NCBI RefSeq assembly: GCF_902168065.1
Contig: NZ_LR655711.1
Coordinates: forward strand, 1-50,488
Length of the DNA: 50,488 bases
Reading direction: 5' to 3'
From: Mycobacterium tilburgii
GTDB taxonomy: Bacteria; Actinomycetota; Actinomycetes; Mycobacteriales; Mycobacteriaceae
The notes under the pieces were generated by a model. It saw only the letters and a program-made list of their open reading frames with translations, did no database searches and was not told the DNA's origin. Positions 37,701 to 46,380 of the stretch are shown here, in pieces. Numbering within the stretch: position 1 is the stretch's first letter; every line of letters starts with the position of its first letter. The translations under genes were made by a program, and so were the position numbers.

Positions 37701-38510
37701 CTATTCCAGCTGGTCACGCAGGGATGTGAGGGTGTTGGCCAAGATTCGCGAAACCTGCATTTGTGACACTCCGATAAGTTCCGCGATCTGACTCTGGGGC
37801 ATCGATTCGAAGAACCACATATGCAGAACTTCGCGTTCGCGCGCCGGGAGCGCGGTGATTAGGGCACGCACCGCTTCCCGGTTGGTGATGTGGTCGATTT
37901 GCGGGTCCGCTCCTCCGACCGAGTCGGCCAACAGGCGCGTCTTGCCCGAGCTGTCGGCGCCCACCGGCGCGTCCAGGGATTCCAGCTGGTAGGCGTCGCC
38001 GGCGACGAGAGATTCGACGATTTCCTCGTGTGCGACGCCGAGTTCCTCCGACAGCTCACGAGCCGTCGGAGCGCGGCCTAACCGCTGCACTAAATCTGCT
38101 GTGGCCCTGCCGATTTGGACGTGAAGTTCACGCAGCCGGCGGGGGACCCGCATGCCCCAGCTGTAGTCGCGGAAATGGCGGCGAACCTCGCCCATCATGG
38201 TGGGAATCGCGAACCCGATGAAGCTCGGTCCTTTGTCCGGATCGAACCGGTTGATCGCGTTCATCAACCCCAGGCGGGCGACTTGGGTCAGGTCATCAAG
38301 ACCCTCGCCGCGCCGCGCGAAATGTCGAGCCACATGGTCGGCCAGCGGCAGGCATCGATTCACGATGCGCTCGCGCTGCCGGCGATATTCGTGTGATTCG
38401 GCCGGCATGGAGCGCAGCACCATGAACATTTCGACCACGTCGTCGTAGGAATCGTCATTGCGCGTAGATGCCGGGCGGGCCAGCCTGGTGGGTGTGAGTG
38501 CTTCGGTCAT
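37701..38510 (-). CDS. SigF-like (SigB/F/G group) RNA polymerase sigma factor
   Basis: This is a group 3 sigma factor. ATG at 38510 gives 269 residues starting MTEALTPTRLARPASTRNDD. Region 2 is seen in CLPLADHVARHFARRG, DDLTQVARLGLMNAINRFDP and AIPTMMGEVRRHFRDYSWGM; region 3 in VQRLGRAPTARELSEELGV; region 4 in LPAREREVLHMWFFESMPQS with the helix-turn-helix AELIGVSQMQVSRILA. It is a paralogue-like relative of M. tuberculosis SigF. The usual anti-sigma gene (rsbW/usfX) is not next to it. It may drive the lipoprotein gene downstream. Confidence 0.88.
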   Translation of the reverse strand: MTEALTPTRLARPASTRNDDSYDDVVEMFMVLRSMPAESHEYRRQRERIVNRCLPLADHVARHFARRGEGLDDLTQVARLGLMNAINRFDPDKGPSFIGFAIPTMMGEVRRHFRDYSWGMRVPRRLRELHVQIGRATADLVQRLGRAPTARELSEELGVAHEEIVESLVAGDAYQLESLDAPVGADSSGKTRLLADSVGGADPQIDHITNREAVRALITALPAREREVLHMWFFESMPQSQIAELIGVSQMQVSRILANTLTSLRDQLE

Positions 38511-38999
38511 TGTGCGTGGCGCCCTTTCGCCGTTAAGAATTTCGCGAAAGGAACTGCGTACCAACGGTTTTGCATTGCGGCACTTCCTTCGAAGTCGCGT
38601 GCAGGGGTATCGCAGGCGTACGCACGGCACTCCACTGCACCAGAGATCCGTCGACACGGATTGGTGGCGCAGCGCACGCATCGCGGGGATGGGGCAACCG
38701 GATTAACTGAAGTTCGCCGGAGCCATAACCCAACAGCCGTGCGGCTGACTGACCGCTTTTAGCTAAACGGCGACGTGTCCAGAACGAACCCTATTATTAA
38801 TGCTACGCTATGCGGGCAGATTGCATGATCGGATCTCGGACGCCCGGCTCCTGAGCAACCTCGCTCAAGGGCGGAACCACGCCGTCGGGAGCGTGTTGCG
38901 GATCGCCAGCAAACATAAATTGACATCAGAGTCAACCGCTGCGATGCTGACGCCCTCGGTTCTCACCTCGCGGCCCGCTGGGTACGCTTCGGCGAATGT
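38511..38999. other. intergenic region between the sigma factor gene and SDR remnant
   Basis: About 490 bp with no gene I can support. It includes the upstream region of the sigma factor gene (minus strand) with an AAAGGG SD-like run about 11 nt before its start. The AT-rich stretch around 38790-38805 (CTATTATTAATG) could hold a promoter. The N-terminal nucleotide-binding glycine motif expected for the following SDR gene is not readable here, so that part seems lost or heavily damaged. Confidence 0.4.
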
Positions 39000-39743
39000 G
39001 CGTGACCGGCGCCGGGCGCCCACCCCGATGAGCGGCCCAGGCGAGCTGTTGGCCGGCCGGGGTGCAGTCGTTTCCGGGGACAGCCGCGGGGCCGCCGGCG
39101 TGACTGGAGCGGCCGATGACGAACGCATTGCGCAGCTTCTCGTCGACACCTGTTGAGGCACGTTCGGACGCCTCGACGTCATCAACTGCGCCGGCATCGC
39201 CGAACCTCCCAGCTCGTCGATCCTCGACATCTCCGCCGACGACGTCAATCGGCTGATCAACGCGCACGTCGGCACGGTGTTTCACACCTGCCGGGTCGCG
39301 GCAGGTGTGCTGGTCACGCAGGGGTACGGGGTGATCATCAACACCAGCTCCGTCGTCTTCCTCGGCGATTACGGCGGCACCGGCTACGCGGCCGGCAAGG
39401 GAGCCGTCAACGGTCTGACCGTGGCGATCGCCGCGGAGCTCAAAGGAAAAGGCGCCCGGGCCAACGTCGTCTGCCCGGGCGCACGGACGCGACTGTCCAG
39501 TGGCGCCGAGTACGAGAACCACAACGAGGATCTGCACCGTCGCGGCCTGCTGGACGACTGACCAGGCAAGCCTCGCTGGACAGCGCGTCACCTGGTTTTG
39601 TGACCTCGCTCTACGCGTACCTCGCCAACAACCTGGCGTGTGACATAACCGGTCAGATCCTGGTCGCTGCAAGCGGATTCGTCGGCCGCTTCGACCGGCC
39701 CACGCCAGCACTGCTCGGTTATCGCGACCGTCACGGCGCGTAG
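39000..39743 (+). pseudogene. short-chain dehydrogenase/reductase, broken
   Basis: Pieces of an SDR are seen in successive frames: DDERIAQLLVDTC ending at TGA 39154-39156, then FGRLDVINCAGIAEPPSSSI (NAG motif as NCAG), VGTVFHTCRVAAGVLV, INTSSVVFLGDYGGTGYAAG with the catalytic Ser and YxxxK as YAAGK, then ARANVVCPGARTRLSSGAEY, ending LHRRGLLDD at a TGA. A further frame carries SPGFVTSLYAYLANNLACDI and GQILVAASGFVGRFDRP to TAG 39741-39743, the usual SDR tail with TGQ. At least two frameshifts and one stop, plus a lost N-terminal cofactor motif. Confidence 0.8.
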
Positions 39744-40045
39744 CCGTGGTCGATCCAGGAGCTGCACCAGATGATCGCCGCAGTAGGCTGATACTTCGCT
39801 GTCGTCCACCAGGCATACAGCAAGCGGAGTGTGGCGAAGGTAACTTCCGTTGGCCAACCGAACGGCCCGCAACCTTGAACCGATTTGCGTGCGGCAACGT
39901 ATCGAGGAAAGTGACGAGCCGAAGCAAGGTAGCCGATAAGCAACGGCCGAGCCGGCCCGGACCCGGGGGGCGGATGTTGCAGCGTGATCGGGTAGGCGTC
40001 GGCAGTCAGGTCAGCTGTCTGCCACCCGGGCAGGCCGGATCGGAG
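39744..40045. other. intergenic stretch without recognisable gene
   Basis: About 300 bp lie between the SDR remnant and the FAD oxidoreductase remnant. Frames are open by chance on both strands, including about 100 codons on the minus strand (39731-40048), but none has a recognisable motif, SD or family resemblance. It may be fully decayed coding sequence. Confidence 0.35.
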
Positions 40046-40046
40046 C

Positions 40047-40741
40047 AACCGTTGCGGGTCCTGGTGGTGGGCGCGGTATCTCGGTGGCCCGCGGCCTGTT
40101 GTGAGACGGGCACGACGTCACCGTGTTCGATCAGCGCGCCGACATCCAGGCTGGTGGCGGGGCGGTGACCAGTTGGTCCAACGGCGAGACGGTGTTGCGG
40201 CAGCTCGGTGTCGACATGGGTGGGGGCCGGTCAGCTGTTGTCCAGCGTGCGTGTGCGCACCTCGACGGGACGCCGGATCGCCACCATCGACTTGGGCGCT
40301 CTGGCGCAGCGGCTGGGCGCGCCGGTGCGGATGGTTCCTTGCCAGGTCCTGCTGGAACGGCTGATGAATGACTTCCCGCGCGAAGTCATTCGGCGCCGCG
40401 CCCGCGCGACCCGGGTCATCACGCTGCCCGACGGCGTGGCCGTCGGTTTCGACGACGGCAGCGTGGTCGAGGGCGACCTGCTGATCGGGGCCGACGGCCT
40501 GCATTCTGTTATCCGCGATGGGGTCGGCGCCCCGGCCGCAGAAGCGACCGGATGGTGCAGCTGGCAGGGACCGGTGAGCGTTCCGGAAATCGTCGACCGG
40601 GAGAGCGCCTACATCGTGGTCGGCGAGCGGGGCAACTGCGGTGGCTGGGCGCTGACCAGTTTCGTGCGATTGACCAGCCACCCCGGCATCGCCGCACAGG
40701 TCGGTCGCGATCTCGCGGTGTCCGGCCCGGTCGGTTCCTGA
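40047..40741 (+). pseudogene. FAD-dependent monooxygenase/oxidoreductase, truncated and frameshifted
   Basis: The start of a flavoprotein is readable as LRVLVVGA, the beginning of the Rossmann GxGxxG, then after shifts DGHDVTVFDQRADIQAGGGA and TSWSNGETVLRQLGV. From about 40205 another frame gives GRRIATIDLGALAQRLGAPV, VPCQVLLERLMNDF and the second FAD motif GDLLIGADGLHSVIRDGV (DG motif of group A flavin monooxygenases). The sequence ends soon after CGGWALTSFVR, well before the third GD motif (GDAAH) expected in the family. At least two frameshifts and a C-terminal deletion. Confidence 0.8.
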
Positions 40742-40745
40742 CGCG

Positions 40746-41366
40746 ATGACCACCAGCCCGGTCACCGATTCGTCCACGCGGACCGACACCGTGCGCGTTC
40801 GATGCGATTTCGACGCGCCCTCACGCTGGCTCTGGCTGGTCAAATGGTGCATGCTGGCTGTGCCGCACTATCCCATCCTGATACTTCATCTACCTGGTCT
40901 ATCCGCCGATGGCGCTGATTGCGTGCATCGCAATCCTGATCACGGGCCGCTACCCGCGCCCGATCGTCGCGTTCAATGTCGGCGTGCTGCGCTGGTCGTG
41001 GCGCGTGATGAACTACCGCTTCCCGATGAACAGCACCGACCGGTACCCGCCCTTCACCCTGGCGGCCCGGCCCGACTACCCGGGCGATCTCGAGATCGAG
41101 TATCCCGAGCAGCTGTCGCGATGGGCAGTACCGGTGAAGTGGTGGCTGCTGGGGCTGCCACAGAGACCGCTGTGCTGGCGATGGAACCGTTGTTGCAGGT
41201 GCTCACCGTGATTGCCGCCGCGGCATTGTTGGGCACCGGTTCCATCCCGCAGGGCGGGTTCGATCTGCTGGTGGGCATTTGTCGATGGCGCTACCGAGTC
41301 GCGGCGTATGTATCGTTGATGTGTGACGAATATACGACATTCCGGATGGATCTAGGTGGCCATTAA
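40746..41366 (+). pseudogene. DUF4389 membrane protein, frameshifted
   Basis: ATG 40746 reads SRWLWLVKWCMLAVPHYPIL, then the rest of the first repeat is in another frame: PPMALIACIAILITGRYPRP, VGVLRWSWRVMNYRFPMNST and DRYPPFTL. The second repeat returns to the first frame from about 41170: VLTVIAAAALLGTGSIPQGG, ICRWRYRVAAYVSLMCDEYT. DUF4389 proteins consist of such duplicated halves with RWxWRV and DxYPPF motifs. Two compensating frameshifts leave a 206-codon frame whose middle third is out of register and no longer hydrophobic. Function of the family is unknown. Confidence 0.75.
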
Positions 41367-41383
41367 ACGCGCTAATCCCTTAT

Positions 41384-42136
41384 TTACCTACGTGTATCGC
41401 GCATCGGAACCTCCAAGTCCCGCCAGCTCGGCGCGCCCATCGTAGACGTAATTCGGTGCCGGCACGGCGTGGCGGATATCGCTGAGCAGTCGGTGCCGGG
41501 CGCGGCGGCGATCTGCAGACTGGTCGCCACCGGGCGATCGAACCAGGACCGCAACCGATCCAGGCTCATGCCGACCGTGCCGCTGACCGTGGAGAAGTAG
41601 GGACTAGGGCCAGCATCCTGGCCTGTTGCACGCCGTGCGGGGTTTGCATCCGCAGCGGATCGCCGACCCGGACGTGCAGCGTCTTGCCGAGGTTCTGGGT
41701 GAGCACGACGCCGTGCCCGGCGAGCACCTGGTCACGCGTCTGTTGGTCCAGCGCCCGGTACAAGGGATCGGCGGTGCCGGAGGCGAATCCGTCGAGCATC
41801 ACCCGGGTGCCGCCGACTTCGGCGAACCCGAAGGCGCCCTCGGCCACGTGGGCGACACCGGGCAGCACGGCCAGCTTCTCGGAAAGTCCTTGCGGCAGCG
41901 CATCAGTGGGGTAGGTGTCGGGGGCGCGCGCCACCGCGACCCGCTGCATCTGCCCACCGGACAATTCCGCCGGCCGGTGGTCGGTCCGGTTCCCCAACCA
42001 GATCCGCTCCAACAGCCGAATCGCATCCGGCTTGGCCTTGCCCAGACGGACTCCGTCCAGCAGCTTGGGCACGGCGACGTTCTCCCGCTCCGACAGGGTC
42101 GGCAGCAGGTTGAAGAACTGGAAGATGAGACTGAGC
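41384..42136 (-). pseudogene. MacB-type ABC exporter: ATPase and permease remnants fused
   Basis: On the minus strand, upstream to downstream: LSLIFQFFNLLPTLSERENV (Q-loop region), VRLGKAKPDAIRLLE, and the ATPase signature PAELSGGQMQRVAVARA. The Walker A upstream and the Walker B/D-loop that should follow are missing. Instead the frame runs into TDALPQGLSEKLAVLPGVAH, VMLDGFASGTADPLYRALDQ and GKTLHVRVGDPLRM, the periplasmic domain of a FtsX/MacB-like permease. Another frame then gives MSLDRLRSWFDRPVATSLQI. The transmembrane ends of the permease are absent. It is the remainder of an ATPase-permease pair joined by an internal deletion. Confidence 0.75.
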
Positions 42137-42169
42137 GCTGCTCAGTTACCTCATGGGCGCCCATCGGAC

Positions 42170-42340
42170 TCAAACACCTCCCCACCGTCCAGCCTCCCAG
42201 CCCACCGGCCGATACACCGAACCGAAGCGCCGGCATGTGGTCTTCTTCAATAATTCCGGCAAACGCGTGCCCGGCGAGCCGACGCGCTTGCTCCGCTTCA
42301 GCGCGGGGTATCCGTCGTGAAATGCGGCGACGCGGCCAAA
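42170..42340 (-). other. short basic open frame, unrecognised remnant
   Basis: Between the ABC remnant and the next gene, the minus strand has 56 open codons reading GYPALKRSKRVGSPGTRLPE, then TTCRRFGSVYRPVGWEAGRW before TGA 42170-42172. The composition is basic and protein-like, but there is no start codon with an SD and I do not recognise a family. It could be the C-terminus of a lost gene. The rest of the 42137-42382 spacer shows nothing. Confidence 0.25.
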
Positions 42341-42382
42341 TCAGCGAAGTTTCCGGCAGGGAGCGTGAGACTGTATAAGCCT

Positions 42383-42940
42383 ATGCAGAACCACGACTAC
42401 CTGACCTACGAAGAGTTCGGACGCAGATTCTTCGAGGTCGCCGTCACCCCTGAACGGGTCGCCGCGGCGCTCGCAAAAATCGCCGGCAACGAGTTCGCGA
42501 TGGAACCGATCGCTCAGGGTCCCGGCGGCATCGCCAAGGTGAGCGCCAACGTCAAGATCCACGACCCGCGCGTGACACGACGGTTGGGTGACAATATCAC
42601 CTTCGTCATCCACATTCCGCTGTCCATCGACCTGCTGCTGGACCTGCGGCTGGACAAGCAGCGATTCCAGGTTTCCGGCGACATCGCCCTGCGCGCGACG
42701 GTGCGGGCCGCCGAACCCCTGGTGCTGATCGTCGACGTCGCCAAGCCGCGGCCGTCGGACATCACGGTCAATGTGTCGTCGAAGTCCTTTCGCGGCGAGA
42801 TCCTGCGGATCCTGGCCGGTGTCGACGGGGAGATCGGCCGATCCATCGCGCAATACGTCGCCGACGAAATCGATGCGCCGGAATCACAAACCGCACAGGT
42901 CATCGATGTGGCCGAAAAGCTGAACGAGGCCTGGCCCTAA
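42383..42940 (+). CDS. conserved hypothetical protein
   Basis: ATG 42383 gives 185 residues beginning MQNHDYLTYEEFGRRFFEVA. The frame is open upstream to 42317, but the protein looks complete from this ATG. It has alternating strands in the middle, IAKVSANVKIHDPRVTRRL, FVIHIPLSIDLLLDLRLD and VSGDIALRATVRAAEP, and a helical end with AQVIDVAEKLNEAW. No signal peptide or membrane helix. It may be a beta-sandwich lipid-binding-like fold, but that is a guess. It is one of the few intact genes in this decayed region. Confidence 0.75.
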   Translation: MQNHDYLTYEEFGRRFFEVAVTPERVAAALAKIAGNEFAMEPIAQGPGGIAKVSANVKIHDPRVTRRLGDNITFVIHIPLSIDLLLDLRLDKQRFQVSGDIALRATVRAAEPLVLIVDVAKPRPSDITVNVSSKSFRGEILRILAGVDGEIGRSIAQYVADEIDAPESQTAQVIDVAEKLNEAWP

Positions 42941-43032
42941 CGAGCCGCCGGGGCGTTTACCGGTTCCACCCGCGTGGGTATGCGCCGCCGAACGGCTGCG
43001 AACCGGCCCCCGTACCACGAGGAGCGACAACC

Positions 43033-43460
43033 TTGGCGCAAGTAGATGTTTCGACCAAGTCCGAGCTGAACCTGGCCGCCGCCTGGAAACTAGCCTCCGA
43101 CCTGGGCCGCTTCGACGAATGGATGACGATCTTCGGTGGCTAGCGCGGCGAGATACCGACCACGATCGAGCGGGAACGAAGGTCTCGTCGTGCATCAAGG
43201 TCAAGGATTTCCGCAATGTCGTGCACTGGACGGTCACCCCCGCTACGACGGACCCGAATCGATTGAGCTGCAAGGCCGCGGCCAGGGCGAAATCAGGCTC
43301 GTCGTGGCCATGGAGGTCACGGACACCCATCCGGGGCTCGATTTTTACCTCAACACCGACATCAGCGGCGGCGTCCTGAGCGGACCGATCGGCAAGGTGG
43401 TGGCCCGCGTCCTGCGCTCCGATGTGCGTAAGTCGGTGGAAACCTGGCCGCAATGCACTG
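43033..43460 (+). pseudogene. SRPBCC family protein (Rv0910-like), broken
   Basis: TTG 43033 with GAGGAGCG upstream reads AQVDVSTKSELNLAAAWKLA, SDLGRFDEWMTIFGG, and then TAG 43141-43143 where tryptophan (TGG) is expected before RGEIPTTIE. A frameshift leads to GTKVSSCIKVKDFRNVVHWT, a second to YDGPESIELQGRGQGEIRLV and GPIGKVVARVLRSDVRKSVE. The order matches SRPBCC proteins of the Rv0910 kind, reported as a toxin of a toxin-antitoxin pair in M. tuberculosis; no antitoxin partner is seen here. Confidence 0.7.
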
Positions 43461-43473
43461 ATTCGGCATTCAC

Positions 43474-43764
43474 TCACCGGGTGGGATGGCCGGCGAACCG
43501 GTCGCGTTCGGCCTGGCGGATCCGCCGACGGTCCATACCGAGCCAGTCCAGGCCGGCTCCCAACGCCATCAGCCCGACGATCGCCGCGGCGACACCGCCG
43601 TCGACCTGACCAAGAGCGAAGTTGGCGATACACACGCCGAGCGCGAGGACGGCCGCCCCGAACACGAGGAGCGCCGGGGTCCGCACCGAGTCCGGCGGCG
43701 GGTCTTCGGCCCGGCCACCGAAGCGATCACCGACCGAGTCGCGTCCGTTGTGCTTCATCAGCAC
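43474..43764 (-). CDS. small membrane protein
   Basis: The 96 residues (or 94 from ATG 43758, MKHNGRDSV) have an N-terminal charged segment, two membrane helices (about 29-50 and 56-75, ALLVFGAAVLALGVCIANFA and GGVAAAIVGLMALGAGLDWL) and a basic end WLGMDRRRIRQAERDRF. It resembles small mycobacterial membrane proteins of the UsfY sort in shape only. GGAAGGTGCTG precedes the start. The function is unknown. Confidence 0.65.
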   Translation of the reverse strand: MLMKHNGRDSVGDRFGGRAEDPPPDSVRTPALLVFGAAVLALGVCIANFALGQVDGGVAAAIVGLMALGAGLDWLGMDRRRIRQAERDRFAGHPTR

Positions 43765-43842
43765 CTTCCATAGCTCCCGTGCGTACAGCCCTTCCCGACA
43801 GCTACCCGAAAGACGGCCTGTCCAAACGGTTTCGGTGGCTGC

Positions 43843-44311
43843 TCAGCCCGGATCGGGCGGCAAAACCCGGCGTACCGGTCGCGTTTCGATGGAGTGGACC
43901 GTCAACGCGCGCCGGCGGATCCGCCATCCGCTGGCAGTCGCCTGATACTCGTCGACGTAGCGCAGATGCCAGACCACGTCGAACACGTCATCGGCGCGCT
44001 GCGTCCAGCGCTAGGCAACACAGGCGATACGCCCGCGCGCCGTGCCCTGCCGCGGCCCCAGGTCGTACACCTCACCGACAATCGCGTACTCGGTGCGCGT
44101 CACCGCGGCGACCGCCGCCAGCACTGTCGCGATGGCTGACCGGCCGCGATGCACGTGAACAGGGGTCAGCGTAGGGAGGCTCCGGCGCGTCCAGCTCCCC
44201 ATCGTTAGTTAAAAGTGCTGCCACAGAATCGAATTGGCGGTCGTCGATACCCGCGGCGTAACGGTGCACCAAATCGGTGAGGGCGGCCCGGTCGTCCGCG
44301 GAGACGGTCAT
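43843..44311 (-). pseudogene. SnoaL-like (NTF2 fold) protein, broken
   Basis: ATG at 44311 reads MTVSADDRAALTDLVHRYAA and GIDDRQFDSVAALLTNDGEL, the start of a SnoaL_4 domain. After PEPP a frameshift leads to LTPVHVHRGRSAIATVLAAV, EYAIVGEVYDLGPRQGTAR and RIACVA, then a TAG, then RWTQRADDVFDVVWHLRYVD, YQATASGWRIRRRALTVHS to the TGA at 43843-43845. So there is at least one frameshift and one nonsense codon. The fold is used by isomerases, dehydratases and ring hydroxylase subunits; the original activity is unknown. Confidence 0.78.
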
Positions 44312-44314
44312 GGG

Positions 44315-44465
44315 CTAGATGGCCGGTGGCGTCAGCGTCGTTCGCACGGCCTCGGCCAGGGCGGCGGCCCGCCGATCGGTTAACACATCCTCGAGCTTGA
44401 CCGGGCAACCGTCGGGACCGGTCAGCGGAACCCGCCAGTTTTGGGTATTCGTCGGTGGTTACCAT
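44315..44465 (-). pseudogene. malQ: 4-alpha-glucanotransferase MalQ, C-terminal remnant
   Basis: The minus strand reads TTDEYP, then after a one-base insertion NWRVPLTGPDGCPVKLEDVL and TDRRAAALAEAVRTTL to TAG 44315-44317. The string DEYPNWRVPL and what follows match the end of MalQ as I recall it. In M. tuberculosis malQ lies divergent from eccB5, the same arrangement as here. Only about 48 codons remain; upstream sequence shows no MalQ similarity. Confidence 0.65.
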
Positions 44466-44859
44466 CTTGCTGCCAAACCCTAGCCGGAACGATGCGGGGG
44501 AGGGCAGGGATATTTTGCTGGCCACCGAGCGCTTTTCCCGATCGCACCGCGCCGCCGAGGCATCCGCTCGACAGGACGGGTTGGCCCTACGCCGCTACGA
44601 TCCGTGTGAGCATACGATTTATTCGGGCTGGGGGGATTCCGTGGGGACGGGCTAAACTACCAGCTCAGCGGTGCTTGCCGGCAAGGCGGCAGTCGCGGTC
44701 ACCGACGGGCGGGCGACCGGATCGATGGACACAACGAGGCTTGGGAGTGAACGCCACATTGCGCAACATGGCGAGGGCATTGCGCGTGACTTACCGTTAT
44801 CGATGTGATTCGCGCTCTGGACGGTGTCTAGGCGTTCTAGAAGACCGGATGGTGGCTTA
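44466..44859 (+). promoter_or_regulatory. eccB5 upstream region
   Basis: About 390 bp lie between the malQ remnant and eccB5. No convincing gene is seen; a 66-codon frame at 44455-44655 lacks recognisable features. AT-rich spots at 44511-44516 (ATATTT) and 44607-44625 (CATACGATTTATTC) could hold promoter elements for the ESX-5 operon. No strong SD precedes GTG 44860. Confidence 0.35.
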
Positions 44860-46380
44860 GTGGCGGAAGACAGTCGCGGGCAGCGCGGCTCGGGGTACGG
44901 CCTCGGGTTATCGACGCGCACGCAGGTGACCGGCTATCAGTTCCTCGCTCGCCGGACGTCCATGGCGCTGACCCGGTGGCGGGTCCGCATGGAGGTCGAG
45001 CCCGGACGGCGCCAGACGCTCGCCATCGTGGCGTCGGTGTCCGCGGCGGTGGTGATCTGCCTGGGCGCGTTGCTGTATTCGTTCATCAGCCCGGCCGGGC
45101 AGGTGGGCGATTCGCCGATCATCGCCGACCGCGACTCGGGGGCGCTGTATGTCCGCGTCGGCGACAAGCTGTACCCGGCGCTGAACCTGGCATCGGCCCG
45201 ATTGATCACCGGGTGGCCGGACAACCCGCATTTGGTGCGGTCCAGCCAGATCGCGAACGTTCCGCGCGGTCCGATGGTGGGCATCCCCGGCGCACCGTCG
45301 ACTTTCGGTGCGAAGACCCCGACGTCGTCGTCGTGGCTGATCTGCGACACAGTCTCCGACTCGACCGGCGTCGGCTCACCCTCGGGCGTCACGGTGACGG
45401 TGATCGACGGCACGCCGGATCTCAACAATCGCCACCGGGTCTTGAACGGCTCCGACGCGGTGGTGTTGAGCTACAGCGGCGACACCTGGGTCATTAGGGA
45501 GGGACGCCGGTCACGGATCGACGCGGCCAACCGCTCGGTGCTGTTGCCGCTCGGGTTGACGCCGGAACAGATCAGCATGGCCAAGCCGATGAGCCGCGCG
45601 TTGTTTGACGCGCTGCCGGTCGGCCCCGAACTGGCCGTGCCCGAGGTACAGAACGCGGGCGCCCCGGCGACCTTCCCCGGCGCGCCGGGACCGATCGGGA
45701 CGATCCTAGTCACACCTCAGATCAGTGGGCCGCAACAGTATTCGCTGGTGCTCGCTGATGGTGTGCAGACCTTGCCCCCGCTGGTCGCCCAAATCATGCA
45801 GAACGCCGGCGGTGCGAACAACACCAAGCCGGTGACCGTGGAACCGGTCCTGTTGGCGAAGATGCCGGTCGTCAACAAGCTGGATCTGTCGTCCTACCCC
45901 GATAACCCGCTGAATGTCACGGACCTGCGGGAGAACCCGTCGACCTGCTGGTGGTGGCAGAAGAACAGCGGCGAAAACCGCGCTCGCATCCAGGTGGTGT
46001 CCGGACCGACCATTCTGGTCGCCCAGTCGGAGACGAAAAAGATTGTCTCACTGGTGAAGTCAGACACCACCGGCCGCACCGCCGACCAGGTCTACTTCGG
46101 GCCCAACTTCGCCAACTTCGTGGCGGTCACCGGTAACGACCCCGGCGCCAAAACCACCGAATCAATATGGTGGGTGACCGACGCCGGTGCCCGATTCGGC
46201 GTCGACGACACCCGCGACGTTCGGGAGGCTCTGGGTTTGCAAACCACCCCGAGCCTGGCGCCCTGGGTGGCGCTCCGACTCCTTCCGCAGGGCCCGACGT
46301 TGTCGAGGGCTGATGCGTTGGTGCAGCACGACACCCTCCCGATGGACACATCCCCTGCAGAGTTGGTGGTACCGAAGTGA
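44860..46380 (+). CDS. eccB5: ESX-5 type VII secretion protein EccB5
   Basis: EccB is a core membrane component of the type VII secretion complex, with one helix and a large periplasmic domain that dimerises. GTG 44860 gives 506 residues, the length I recall for M. tuberculosis EccB5, starting VAEDSRGQRGSGYGLGLSTR. The membrane helix is about 52-75. The periplasmic domain contains two conserved cysteines, C162 (LICDTV) and C363 (STCWWW), likely forming a disulfide, and the phrase SLAPWVALRLLPQGPTLSRA near the end. The stop overlaps the eccC5 GTG by 4 nt. The eccB5-specific N-terminus and the malQ remnant beside it identify the ESX-5 system. Confidence 0.94.
   Translation: MAEDSRGQRGSGYGLGLSTRTQVTGYQFLARRTSMALTRWRVRMEVEPGRRQTLAIVASVSAAVVICLGALLYSFISPAGQVGDSPIIADRDSGALYVRVGDKLYPALNLASARLITGWPDNPHLVRSSQIANVPRGPMVGIPGAPSTFGAKTPTSSSWLICDTVSDSTGVGSPSGVTVTVIDGTPDLNNRHRVLNGSDAVVLSYSGDTWVIREGRRSRIDAANRSVLLPLGLTPEQISMAKPMSRALFDALPVGPELAVPEVQNAGAPATFPGAPGPIGTILVTPQISGPQQYSLVLADGVQTLPPLVAQIMQNAGGANNTKPVTVEPVLLAKMPVVNKLDLSSYPDNPLNVTDLRENPSTCWWWQKNSGENRARIQVVSGPTILVAQSETKKIVSLVKSDTTGRTADQVYFGPNFANFVAVTGNDPGAKTTESIWWVTDAGARFGVDDTRDVREALGLQTTPSLAPWVALRLLPQGPTLSRADALVQHDTLPMDTSPAELVVPK

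Noticed and set aside
40746..41366. Intact 206-codon protein
   Set aside because: The middle third is in the wrong frame for DUF4389; the open frame results from two compensating shifts.
24000..44500. All frameshifts being sequencing errors
   Set aside because: Essential genes over more than 25 kb show none, and several lesions are nonsense changes, fusions or large deletions. Not fully excluded without reads.
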